Made by a program: the position numbers and the translations under genes | Source of the DNA: Arsenophonus sp046530735 | GTDB lineage: Bacteria > Pseudomonadota > Gammaproteobacteria > Enterobacterales > Enterobacteriaceae | Assembly: GCA_046530735.1 (NCBI GenBank) | Contig: JBHEQV010000002.1 | Span: 124,001-188,000, forward strand | Length of the DNA stretch: 64,000 nt | Direction: 5' to 3' | The notes under the pieces: generated by a model | The model's input: the letters and a program-made list of their open reading frames with translations, nothing else | Told to the model about the DNA's origin: nothing | Databases searched by the model: none | Part shown: positions 43,458 to 53,227 of the stretch, in pieces | How positions within the stretch are numbered: position 1 is the first letter of the stretch | Layout: every line of letters begins with the position of its first letter

Positions 43458-44465
43458 ACTATGTTGGCAAAGGGTTGTTAGTAGAAACACCTTATACCAT
43501 ATAAGGGGTTTGCTATAGAAGTTTTCATGATAAAAAAATAGTCATACAGATCAAAACGACTTCTTCTCACTCCACTCTAAGATGGAGTTGCATCTCATTA
43601 GTTGACTATACAACTATCTGCCGTATGATATCGATTCATGCATTGAAGCAACTTAATTCACTTTATCCTACTATACTATCATAGTAAACATGATATCTGT
43701 TAAGGGCATTCATTAATATTACAACGATATCATTGTAAAATCCTCGATCGCAGAAAAAAATTTAAGAATCTTCCTGGAAGTCTGATAGTGAAATTACATC
43801 CCAAGGATAAATGTTTTAGTTATTTGCTATGTATGTTGAATATCTTGATTTTACGAGAGTCAGCAAAACAAATAGGTATTAATTTGAAAACAGTGTTTAG
43901 ATGCTGTTATTATCTCATTACATCACCAGTGATAAACCAACATAAATGTACTAAGTGCTTATTGTTAAAATCGAAAAACATTTTTTTCTGAGCCTTTTAA
44001 AGGGAAGTATTATTTCCCATATAGAAAAGATAAAAAATACGGGAGAGGATGAAATAAAAGAAAATAACAAATCGCTGTCTTAATTGGCTGAGATTGACAG
44101 GGTATGTGATCGATGAAACTCTTCAAGAGTTTCATGCAGAATGTGTTAGCAATTTTATTGAGCTTATCATAGATAAAGAGTTCATCCTTTGTTCGAATGG
44201 AGATAAATAGTACGAAACCTTTACCAGTAAATATAACATTAGTTACCATTACCTAATAAGCTGGATAATCAAAGAGTTATTGGTAAGGAATTTCAGATTT
44301 AAAATCTGAACAGTTATGTCAGATGATTAAAAATATGCTTAAGTAGATTTCATAGTCTATTGTTTTATTTACTAAATTATCTATCATCAAGAAAATTATT
44401 TGAAATCATAAAAATTGAAATATAAATTTAGTTATAAATTATGCTCCAAGAAAAGCACAAACCTT
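43458..44465 (+). mobile_element. Near full-length decayed IS1595-like element inside an IS91-like copy
   Basis: Open stretches: MKLHPKDKCFSYLLCMLNIL (43788), then LRESAKQIGINLKTVFRC (helix-turn-helix region) and YFPYRKDKKYGRG-like (44010). It shares ends with the other copies (CAAAGGGTTGTTAGTAGAAAC at 43458). Several stops. The longest open frame is 67 codons. Confidence 0.6.
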
Positions 44466-45000
44466 TACTAGTATGGCTTAATTTATCCAGAAATTAATTC
44501 AAATAGCTCAGAATAAGTCTTACTAAAAACATAAACCGGAAAATTAGTGGACTACTTGTAACTTCTAGTATCAAATCGCTTGCTTTATCTAAAGCGCTTT
44601 ATGATCTTATTTCCACCAGAAAGTGATTATATGGTAAGTATAGTAAATTTATAATATTCAAAATGAGAGAACCTATGTAGAATTGCATCCAATTCTCCCT
44701 CAATTTTTTTTCGTTACGCAGTATTGTTCAGTCTATAGTAATTATATTTTCGTGATTTAAGCCAAGCTCATAGCTGAGAGCGAATGTCATCTAAAAAGAT
44801 TGATGATGCTGTATATAATTATAATGAGGGGTTTAATGCATAAAATATGCCTGCTGATCATTTTATCTTCTTATACAGAATTAAGGGGGATCATCCTTGA
44901 TTCTTTTGCTTCATTGGAAAAACATACAAATAACTAGACTAATAGATTTAATAAATGTGGGACAGGATGGTTATCCTACTTCCTATAGTAAAAGAGACCT
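44466..45000 (+). mobile_element. IS91-like continuation, truncated
   Basis: Continues the IS91-like 5' region (TCAGAATAAGTCTTACTAAA, TTTATAATATTCAAAATGAG, GGCCAAGCTCAT-like at 44760) seen at 32570-32990. It is cut off near 45000, before the transposase core, by an IS256-like element. Confidence 0.5.
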
Positions 45001-45049
45001 ATAGGATTATATACACCAATATTATTGAGAATTATTAGTAAATCTAGTG

Positions 45050-46415
45050 TATGGGAGGGTTAGGGACTCTCGCTCTGATACTTCATAAATCTGTTTCTAT
45101 TATTAAAATTTAACGTTGTTACTATAAAGAGTCAATAGGTTAGATTCTTTTAACATATTCAGGCTATTCTGAGCAGAAGGGAGTAGATTAAATACCATGA
45201 AATGCTTATTTTTTTGAACTACAGCGTTTCGTCTGTCAACTTCATAATCTCAATTGTCGCAAATGTAATTCAATCAGATTCCTCGTTCTTATTTTACGCC
45301 AGTGTGCTAACAGGAAGTTATAGAATGGCAGCGTTCTTATTGATTTTCTCCAACTTCCTAATCAGTGTATTATACACTAAAAACTTTTCAAAAAAACATC
45401 AAGGCATTTATTAGCGGCATCACAGCTCTCTGATACCAAGAGTTCTTGTAATTCACACTTAACTTTCGATTGCATACATTCAGGGAGTAAATGTAGCGCA
45501 TGAGCTATTTTATCTACCCAACAATATTGGTGCTGCGTATTCTGAAATATATTACCATTAGCATTACAAAACAAAGAGTACCATCTCCCGCATGAATCCT
45601 AAAAATACGGTTAAGCTGTGCACTTGCAGAGTATTGAGAAGTTAAGCATACTTTACTTCTCATTTTTAATGAACATCTTCGAGCGCAACGAGCTCCTTAC
45701 ATCCATGCGCAGCGCCGCCGATAATAAGCAGAAGACAAAAGGCGATCATTTTGTCTAAAAGAATAGCGTATTCTATATAAGAACAGAAATAAATCTAGGG
45801 GTATCACTTAAATAGCGCAAATACCCCTCATATTAGCCATTCTCTTCAAGCCATTACTGTTTGAGTTTTCTAATGGAACTTGACAAAATATATTATGTGT
45901 TTTTATCGAAAAACATTCATGAGTTCAAAAATCATCGTTGGAAGGATGCCTTAATAACTACCATACCATGGTAGAAACTCTTCACCGCTTTTACAGGCTT
46001 TAAATAATGCAGAAACGAGATGTTGAAGAATATTTTGTTGCCTCTGCAATTTTCTTTTAACCTTAAGCACTTTAATATCAACATCGCCAATACTAGTCTG
46101 TATGGTTCGCTATAGCAAATAACTGTTACGGATGATGGCATAAAACCTCGTTGATAACGCGGCATTGAGTATGTTATTGCAGTATGCCTTAGAGAATACC
46201 ATCAATAGCGGTGGTATTAGCTCTCAGCAGTATTACGAATAAGTTGATACAATGGATAATAAATAATATCTAGTTTCCAGGATATCTTGTATGGTAGATT
46301 TTCATAATGTATTATATTTCTCTATTGTTGAAATCATCCACAAATTTAATTACAGCAATACGCGACCATTTCTGAAATTCCATACACCATAAATGAGTAT
46401 AATTTGCTTGAAAAC
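45050..46415 (-). mobile_element. Decayed IS256-like element
   Basis: The best single transposase fragment in the window: the minus frame at 45377-45574 reads QHQYCWVDKIAHALHLLPEC then MQSKVKCELQELLVSESCDAA, matching the QRCWVHKTANVLNKLPKSLQ region of IS285-type IS256 transposases. Both element ends are recognisable. It is only 65 codons long and frameshifted elsewhere. Confidence 0.7.
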
Positions 46416-46419
46416 GATG

Positions 46420-47870
46420 TTGCCAATTTCACTTATATTAAATATGTAAATTTATTCAATATAGATTAATTATTTCTTATATTGTTATTTTTTAAGGATA
46501 AAAATATTATAATTTATGTTGACAGATAAATTAATGTTTAAAGCTAATGTCATGATTTCGATAATGAAATAAAGGCCTGAGGTGGTAACCTTTATTTTTA
46601 ATCATAAAGCAATGAATGAACTAGAAAATCATTAGTGAGATCATGCTAATTAATGAGTTTTATCAGCAGATTATTGCTGATTATGTAATTGAAAAGTTTT
46701 ATTACGCTGATAACTTTAAATTGCTATTTTACAGCTATCTTCTACAGCTTCGAGTACTATTAGTACAATATATTATAAGTAAACTTTACGATAACGCGAA
46801 AAAACTTCTAGCAGTTGTTGAGGGCATATATTGCAGCATGATTCAACTAGAATTCGCAATTTTGAAGTCAAATTTAGTTTTACTCCTGAAGACAGTTAAG
46901 TCGAAGTTTAGTCATGTTCTGGTCGGCTTATCTTATCTTTAACTCACTGTATACTAAGGTAGAGAATAGCTATGAATGGTCCAATAGAATTGGCTAGATT
47001 ATAGCGTGTTATTTTATGTTATCAATTTTAGGCATTAATTAATATAAATCCGTTTTTTTTAATGATATAAGGGTGATAGAATCGAAAGATTTAGCGATAT
47101 ATTGCAGCAATAAAACTGGTATTTTTGTTACTCTACCTTTAAGGCGTTTTTATTATTTTAAGAAAATATGATGACCTGATATATTGCTACAATTTCATTA
47201 AAAATAAGTATAGAGGATTTTAAAAGAGTGAAGAAAAGTTAAAACTCTTTCAGGAAACAATAGAAAAGGTTAAAAATGTTTTCTTAATTTTGGTATTGGA
47301 TTAAAAAAATTAGCTTAGTTTTACATCAAGAAATTCTAAAATCATTAAGATTTTAAAAAATTTAATGATCTATTAAATTAACTCAACTAACAAAGCTTTT
47401 GATGAGCTTAATAAATTATCCCTAATTCACATCCTCGCATAAAAAGTTTTGATTTCACCACTTGTTAATTTATCGATGATAAGATCATACTAGACAGTAG
47501 AGAGATAAGTTAACAAAAATAAGTCTGGCGATGATTCATAGAAGGAGAAGGTGGAAGAGCGCTACTTTCTCAAAAATAAGTACTAAAACAAGAAAAGTTA
47601 GCTAGATATTTTTAAATGCATTAAAACAACAATCAGATACGATAGGTAAGATACGATCGAAGTTCTTAACTAAAGGTAGATCAAATTAGCGATTGTCAAT
47701 AGGTAACACCGATAATTACTAAGCTAAAAGGACAAGAAAAAGCATTTATAAATGATGCGGTAACTTTTTTGTTCCAAATCATTATATGTATGCTCGGTAG
47801 CACGGCTGCTCTATTCATAACAAGATGAATACTCAGAGATATAATTGAGTAAATATTATAATGATGAGAA
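46420..47870. other. Unidentified decayed sequence with a 99-codon open frame
   Basis: A plus frame at 46643-46942 is open for 99 codons (MLINEFYQQIIADYVIEKFY...VLVGLSYL). Reading past stops, lysine-rich protein-like sequence continues to about 47830 (KISTKTRKVS, KGQEKAFINDAV, LGSTAALFIT). It resembles a long eroded gene with a late hydrophobic segment. I do not recognise the family. No start signal is convincing. Confidence 0.35.
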
Positions 47871-48695
47871 TATAGCTATATTCCACCAATCGTTTTTTGA
47901 CGACACTGTTGCCCGCTACAGGAAGCAGGTAGTTATTTTTCTGTGAAAATATTTTTCCCTTCAACGGATCTGCTGGCAAGTCTCGCACGCAGATTTCTGA
48001 ATCCTGCTTGTATCTAGATCTGGACTAGATCCTTGTTTACCAAGGATTAAAATAGAGAATTTGCGTGAAATTAGGTTGAAAGTTTTGAAACAGAAGTATA
48101 AAGTTTTAAAAGCTGTGAGCCTGCTTATCTGTATGTAGATGTAAATATCTTCTATAAATATGGAATAAACTTATGATGTTATTTTTAATAGGGAAAAATC
48201 CTATTCCTTAATAGGGGTTTTATCCGTGTTCATAAGGAAAAGACGTGCGCGTCTAATTCTTGATTCTTATTTAGGTGACATTAACTGAATATGTGTCTAC
48301 CATGGATATCCATCAATTCTTGCAGAATTATAAAAATTTGTAGACTGTCTCTTTTGCTCTAAAAGACGTTTAGCCACTACAAAACAGGAATTCGCCCGTT
48401 TGTTGTACAGAATTTTGTATAGAACACCGACTTATCCCGCTTATGTATCGTTAAATGAATGGTATTGTTAAGCAATTTGATAGGTGCTATTAAAGATAGA
48501 ATGAAATCCTATCATTTAAATTCTATTCAAGAGCTCTTAAGATCACATCTTGCATCGATATGTTTAGTTGTGAAAACAAGGATTACTATAATCTACTATT
48601 GTATAGTAAAATTTAATTGCAGTCTATGAGAGATTAATTGAAAGTTAAATCTGAATTACTCAAAAAACTATACTATATTTTTGGATATGATCACA
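47870..48695 (+). mobile_element. Decayed IS481-like element inserted in acnA
   Basis: The plus frame gives LKVLKQKYKVLKAVSLLIC*M*I (central block), then HRLIPLMYR*MNGIVKQFDR and CIDMFSCENK near the 3' end, as in the other copies. It abuts the surviving acnA 3' end on its right side. Confidence 0.6.
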
Positions 48696-49030
48696 TAATT
48701 ATCTATGATGCGCCTATGCAATAGCGACAAAATAAAATATGTTATCCATTATTGCTTCTAAAAAAAAGTATGGTTTTAGTTTTAATCGTGACTTATTAGC
48801 TAGAGGAATGTTATTATCGTGGATGAGAGTAGTTATTGCTGATCATATGAACAAATTTATCCCTATAATTTAATTGGTATAGGAGTTTTTCTGTTAGAAT
48901 TTCTGACTAATGTAAACCATAAAACATTAAAATTGATCGTCAATAAGACAATTGACATTACAGGTTTGCAACTGATTATTCAAAATGATATGAGTTCAGT
49001 AATCATGATTTATAACTCTTTAATTACTCA
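48695..49030 (+). pseudogene. acnA: 3' remnant of aconitate hydratase A
   Basis: Aconitase A interconverts citrate and isocitrate with a 4Fe-4S cluster. Only about the last 110 residues survive, in shifting frames: IIYDAPMQ*RQNK, KKYGFSFNRDLLARGMLLSW, MRVVIADHMNKFIPI, LIGIGVFLLEFLTNVNHKTL and KTIDITGLQLIIQNDM. These align in order with E. coli AcnA (YDAAMRYK, KEYGSGSSRDW, RVVIAESFERIHRSNLIGMGILPLEF, KIDIGDLQNL). The E. coli neighbour order acnA then ribA is kept. The 5' part, beyond the IS481-like element, was not recognised. Confidence 0.8.
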
Positions 49031-49440
49031 ACTTTATATTAGGAGATGGTTACTAATTTCATGTTCGATAGCAAAGATTTCATACCATTTTGCTCCATTA
49101 CTGAAGAAATAATGAACTTTTTATCTATATCATCTAAAGTAAACAGCTAATATACTCTGGATTAAACTCTTCAAGAACCTAATTCTTCATATGATCTTGT
49201 CAATCTCGGACGATTTAAGATAGGAACTTGTTTTTTCCTTTTATCTCCTTCCTCTCCCGTATTTTCTGCCTTTTCTATTATGGAAAGAAATGGTTATCTT
49301 TAAAGGATTTAAGAAAAAGAATTTTTTCAACTTCAATAATATTATTTTTAATCTATATGATTGTTTGTTTTTCCATAGCAAGCTATGTAGTAAAAATTCT
49401 TCTTTAATAGAATAAGAATTTTCTATCAAGAGGCTTTGGT
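49030..49440 (-). mobile_element. Internally deleted IS1595-like element
   Basis: The 3' half (TCGATAGCAAAGATTTCATA, TTTTTCCTTTTATCTCCTTC, GGAAAGAAATGGTTATCTTT) is joined after CTTCAATAATATTATTTTTA to the opposite end (TGTTTTTCCATAGCAAGCTA). About 350-400 bp of the middle are missing, in nearly the same place as in the copy at 38690. Confidence 0.5.
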
Positions 49441-49524
49441 TAACATATCCTAAAATAAACAGATTTAAACCATTAAAAACTGTTCTGCAAAAAATAGATA
49501 GTTTCCGAGATAATATCTGATTGA

Positions 49525-50139
49525 TTATTTTTTAATATTATCAGAGAGAATATGGCCTAATTTGCTAGCTTTTATATTAAGGTAATCACTATTTTTTGGA
49601 TTACGTCCAACAATGAGAGGAACTCGTTCTACAACATTAATTCCGGCTTCTTTCATGATTTCTAGTTTTTTAGGATTATTAGTTAGTAATCTTACTTCAT
49701 TTATCGCTAATAATTTATACATGTCGGCACAAATAGTGAAATCACGTTCATCAGGTTTAAAACCAAGTTTTAAATTAGCCTCAACAGTATCCAGTCCTTG
49801 ATCTTGTAAAGCATAGGCGCGGATTTTATTTAATAAACCGATATTACGCCCTTCTTGACGATGATAAAGTAATACCCCTCGAGCTTCATGTGCGATTTGT
49901 TTAAGTGCTGCTTCTAGTTGAAAACCACAATCGCAACGTAAACTAAATAAGGCATCGCCGGTCAGACATTCCGAGTGGATACGGGAAAGAACTGGTTTTT
50001 CATCAGTAATATTACCATAAATAAGTGCGATATGATTATTCTTATTAAGAATTTCTTCAAAACCAATAAGTAGAAATTCACCAAAAGGAGTAGGTAATTT
50101 AGCTTCAGCTATAGGTTTTATCTGCATAGTGTTATACAT
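49525..50139 (-). CDS. ribA: GTP cyclohydrolase II
   Basis: Zinc enzyme that opens GTP to 2,5-diamino-6-ribosylamino-4(3H)-pyrimidinone 5'-phosphate, the first step of riboflavin synthesis. The product is 204 aa (196 in E. coli). Zinc ligands are in HSECLTGDALFSLRCDCG and the catalytic block is RQEGRNIGLLNKIRAYALQD. I keep the upstream ATG (MYNTMQIK...) because GGGAAG lies 8 nt before it, whereas the internal ATG aligning with the E. coli start has no ribosome-binding site at usable distance. An IS481-like element begins about 25-30 bp upstream, so the native promoter is gone or lies beyond it. The acnA remnant downstream matches E. coli order. Confidence 0.95.
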   Translation of the reverse strand: MYNTMQIKPIAEAKLPTPFGEFLLIGFEEILNKNNHIALIYGNITDEKPVLSRIHSECLTGDALFSLRCDCGFQLEAALKQIAHEARGVLLYHRQEGRNIGLLNKIRAYALQDQGLDTVEANLKLGFKPDERDFTICADMYKLLAINEVRLLTNNPKKLEIMKEAGINVVERVPLIVGRNPKNSDYLNIKASKLGHILSDNIKK

Positions 50140-50164
50140 AATTATTGCTTCCCAGAAGATATTA

Positions 50165-51180
50165 TGGTTTTTTTTTTGAATAATTCAGCTTTAACTTTGA
50201 ACTAATCTTTCATAAACTGCAATGGAGTTTTGTTACCAAATACTGGTTTGAATAATCCCTAATTATATAGTTAAACTATATCTGATAGAGAGTGATCTCA
50301 AGATCTTTAACAGAATCAAAATTATGGTTTTGCAGCTCATCTTCCATACGTCTATTAAATCGCTAGGCATACTCTTTTGTTTAAGGATACATCGTCGGAA
50401 TAAGTTGCTGTTCTATATTAAGTTGCTCTGTACATAAACGGTTAAATTCATCTTTTCCGGTTGTTTATCTTTTTACAGATTAAAGTCGGCATGTAAATTC
50501 CTTGTTATTCTCTGTAAGTACCGGCAGATATCATCTATGGGAGATGCTTGATTAAGATCACGTAAATAAGCGTCTAACATTGATCGCAATCTTGGCCTTG
50601 TAAAGACGGATACAATTCATAAAGGTGTACATCTATACCTACAAAATAGTAACGTTGTGAAGTTTTATTTGGTATTTGTAGAAGATATTTGCATCTACGT
50701 TGATGTAATTCAGACTTGTAGTTTTTAAATACTTTATGTTTTGGTTTCTAGGTTTTCACCTTATTTCACGCAAATTCTCTACTTTAATCTTGAGTAAACA
50801 GCGATCCAGTCTATATCGAGATACAACGGAGTTCAATAACTTACGTATAACTAGCAGTAAATCGCAAGTGATAAACTTTTGGAAGAAAATGATTATGGCT
50901 TATTTAGGATCGGGCGACAGCATCATCGGCAAACGATGTAGAATATAGTTGCAATCGTCAACATCATCTTGTTTTCGCTCTTTAACAACGGTAAGTTTGG
51001 AGATGCCATAACGCTTACTAAAAGTAGAGATAGGTTTTTGCTGTCCTGAAGAATACCTCTGATTTAGATGTTGTATTCCCCTGACGATGTTGAGCTAGAT
51101 CATCATAATATTTTGCCCTAAACTATATATTTTATTACCTATTTTGCATGAGTAAAGTTGTACAATAAGGATCTATATAA
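50165..51180 (-). mobile_element. Near full-length decayed IS481-like element
   Basis: The most complete IS481-like copy: the terminal CAGCTTTAACTTTGAACTAA at 50188, the C-terminal ERFN-equivalent near 50350, DYP*MISAGTYR-equivalent near 50530, and the N-terminal part with AACGCTTACTAAAAGTAGAG near 51010. The reading is broken by stops. It sits directly upstream of ribA. Confidence 0.6.
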
Positions 51181-51184
51181 TAAT

Positions 51185-51545
51185 CTGATATCAAATATAT
51201 AATGAATGAAATTTTTGATTTAAAATTAAGAAAAAAATGCGTTAAAAATAGTTAAATATAGTTATTAAAATTATTTTACCTGTATAGTTTACTAGGCTAG
51301 TAGATATCATCAGCAGATAAGATTATAGGAATATTATATCCAATATGATTATTGAAAATTAACTATTTTAATTATAAGCACATTTTATCTATATATTTAA
51401 ATATAGATTTCATGATTGAAGACGTAGCAGCTAGCTAATATAAATAAATAATCTGAACTTTTATTTTTTTTAAAAGTTAGAAACAGTAGTATTTCGTTAA
51501 ATAGGATGGAGTTATACTCAATTTTGATGTATGTGATTTAAAAGA
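51185..51545. other. AT-rich spacer, nothing recognised
   Basis: No gene or repeat recognised between IS481-like and IS256-like remnants. E. coli pgpB would lie somewhere between ribA and lapA, but no trace of it was seen. Confidence 0.4.
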
Positions 51546-52715
51546 TTCTGGTGTATTCAACTGATTTATTTTATGAATAATTCAACAACATAAATGTTAT
51601 ATCTCATGAAAATTTATCCCTACAGATATCTGAGAAACTAGATATTATTTCTGATCAATTGCATTAACTCATCTGTAATTATACTAGCCAGCTGATAGGC
51701 ACTCATTGCTTAGGCGGTGATCGAAGCTATGCTAGAACAACATGCTAAACAACCACCTTGTCAGTTGGTGTTTATGGTGTAGTTCATAACGGTTATTCGT
51801 CACAAAGAATCATACAGACTACTATTAGCGATATTGAAATTAAAGTGCCTGAGATTAGATGGAATCACAATAGCAACAGAATATCCTTTAAAAGCTCGCT
51901 GCTAGCGTTTTACTTGAAGAACACAAAAATCGTCAAAAGTTATTACCCATAACTTGTCCTACGGAGACATATCTACAGATGGTTTTCACTAAGCTCTAGG
52001 GATTCTCGGTGAAAGTATATGGTCTTTTCTGCTAGAGAGAACCGTCAGCAGACTAAAACAGCAGTGTCTTGAAAAGCGCAAGCATTGGTAATTACGTAAT
52101 TTACGTGATAAACCTAACGTTTATTTATATTCCGATAATATAATCGTACTGTCAGATAAACTGATTGTCTTTGCCTACTAATTATATTGCCGATACTGAG
52201 GGTGGATGTAAAGAACTTACTGTGATAAAAAATGATTATTAAAAATTAAAATGAAACTGGACTGAACTTATGGATGGAGCCTACAATCGAAGGTAGCTTA
52301 ATTGTATCTCCTATAATCTTGCTAGGTAGGACGGGATGATCTTGGTATTTGGAATATAATGACAAAGATATTTCTAAGCGCGTAGCAATAATGCTGTTAG
52401 GTATAAAAAACAGTTAATATGTCCCCTTCACTTCCTAAGTCATGAAACTAAAAGTTAAAGATAATCTGGATGGGAATATTTGGCTAGCAAAGAGCTATGA
52501 TATCGATAATAAAGCTATAATGAAGTTGATTCGTAAAGCACTGTGATTCAAGAAAACAATTCTTTCAATGGTATCTTAGCTGCTACAGTCTGATAAGAAA
52601 AGCTAGAATCAGCTAAGGGAGTTGATCTTCTGATTCTAGTAGTAAATAATGTCCAATTTAAAGATAGAGAGCAGATTTATAAAGCATCAGAATGGAACGT
52701 AGGCTGTACTAATAA
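51545..52715 (+). mobile_element. Decayed IS256-like element
   Basis: The plus frame at 51758-51952 reads NGYSSQRIIQTTISDIEIKV, then RISFKSSLLAFYLKNTK, an excellent match to IS285-type transposases (NGYYPERSVQTGIGNVAVKVPKVR...FNSALLPPYLKRSK). The EALRD/SRLK blocks follow in other frames near 51990-52060. It ends with the shared terminal segment GCAGATTTATAAAGCATCAG at 52669. Confidence 0.75.
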
Positions 52716-52763
52716 CTCAATGAGATAAATTCAATAAGAAATTTTTTTTGATAATTCATTCCA

Positions 52764-52892
52764 TTATCTACCATTGAAATATTTTTTTAAATAAAATAAT
52801 AAGCGTTGATATAATTCACTTTCTTTATTGGGTTCAGATTCTAAGTTAATCGAATAAAAGCGTTCTAACTGTTTTTCTATCATTGAAGCAAC
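52764..52892 (-). pseudogene. Possible C-terminal fragment of an unidentified protein
   Basis: A minus frame of about 42 codons ends properly in TAA: ASMIEKQLERFYSINLESEP, then NKESELYQRLLFYLKKYF. Composition and codon use look like real protein, and the region lies outside lapA and the IS256-like remnant. I cannot assign a family. It could be the end of a gene that lost its 5' part when lapA's upstream region was rearranged, or chance. Confidence 0.25.
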
Positions 52893-52905
52893 AATAGGAA
52901 AAAAT

Positions 52906-53223
52906 GTGAAATATTTTTTAATTTTATTACTTGTCATAAGTATTTTCATAGCATCTGTGATGCTTGATTCAAGTAATAATCAAATAGTAAGATTTAATTA
53001 TTTTATTGCCAAAGGTGACTATCCAATATCAAAATTACTAGTAGTTTTTTTTGTAGCTGGATTCGTGCTGTGCTTGCTTATTTGCGTGGTATTTTATGTT
53101 AAGGCATTAATTTCATTATCAAATATAAAACGTAAAATAAAACGCTTAGAAAGTCAATTAGCTGAATCAATTCAAAGTGAACATGATACTAAAGTGACAG
53201 TTGTTACAAATAAAAAAAGGTAA
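52906..53223 (+). CDS. lapA: Lipopolysaccharide assembly protein A
   Basis: Small inner-membrane partner of LapB in controlling LpxC turnover and LPS assembly. The product is 105 aa (102 in E. coli) from a GTG start with AGGAAAA upstream. It has two membrane segments (about residues 2-20 and 43-65) separated by FNYFIAKGDYPISKLLVV, the conserved LapA loop, followed by a basic coiled-coil tail (SLSNIKRKIKRLESQL). lapB starts 4 nt after the stop, so the two are cotranscribed as in E. coli. pgpB, upstream in E. coli, is missing. Confidence 0.93.
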   Translation: MKYFLILLLVISIFIASVMLDSSNNQIVRFNYFIAKGDYPISKLLVVFFVAGFVLCLLICVVFYVKALISLSNIKRKIKRLESQLAESIQSEHDTKVTVVTNKKR

Positions 53224-53227
53224 TTTT

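Noticed and set aside
43788..44249. 67-codon plus and 79-codon minus open frames
   Set aside because: The plus frame is a fragment of the IS1595-like transposase and the minus frame is its antisense.
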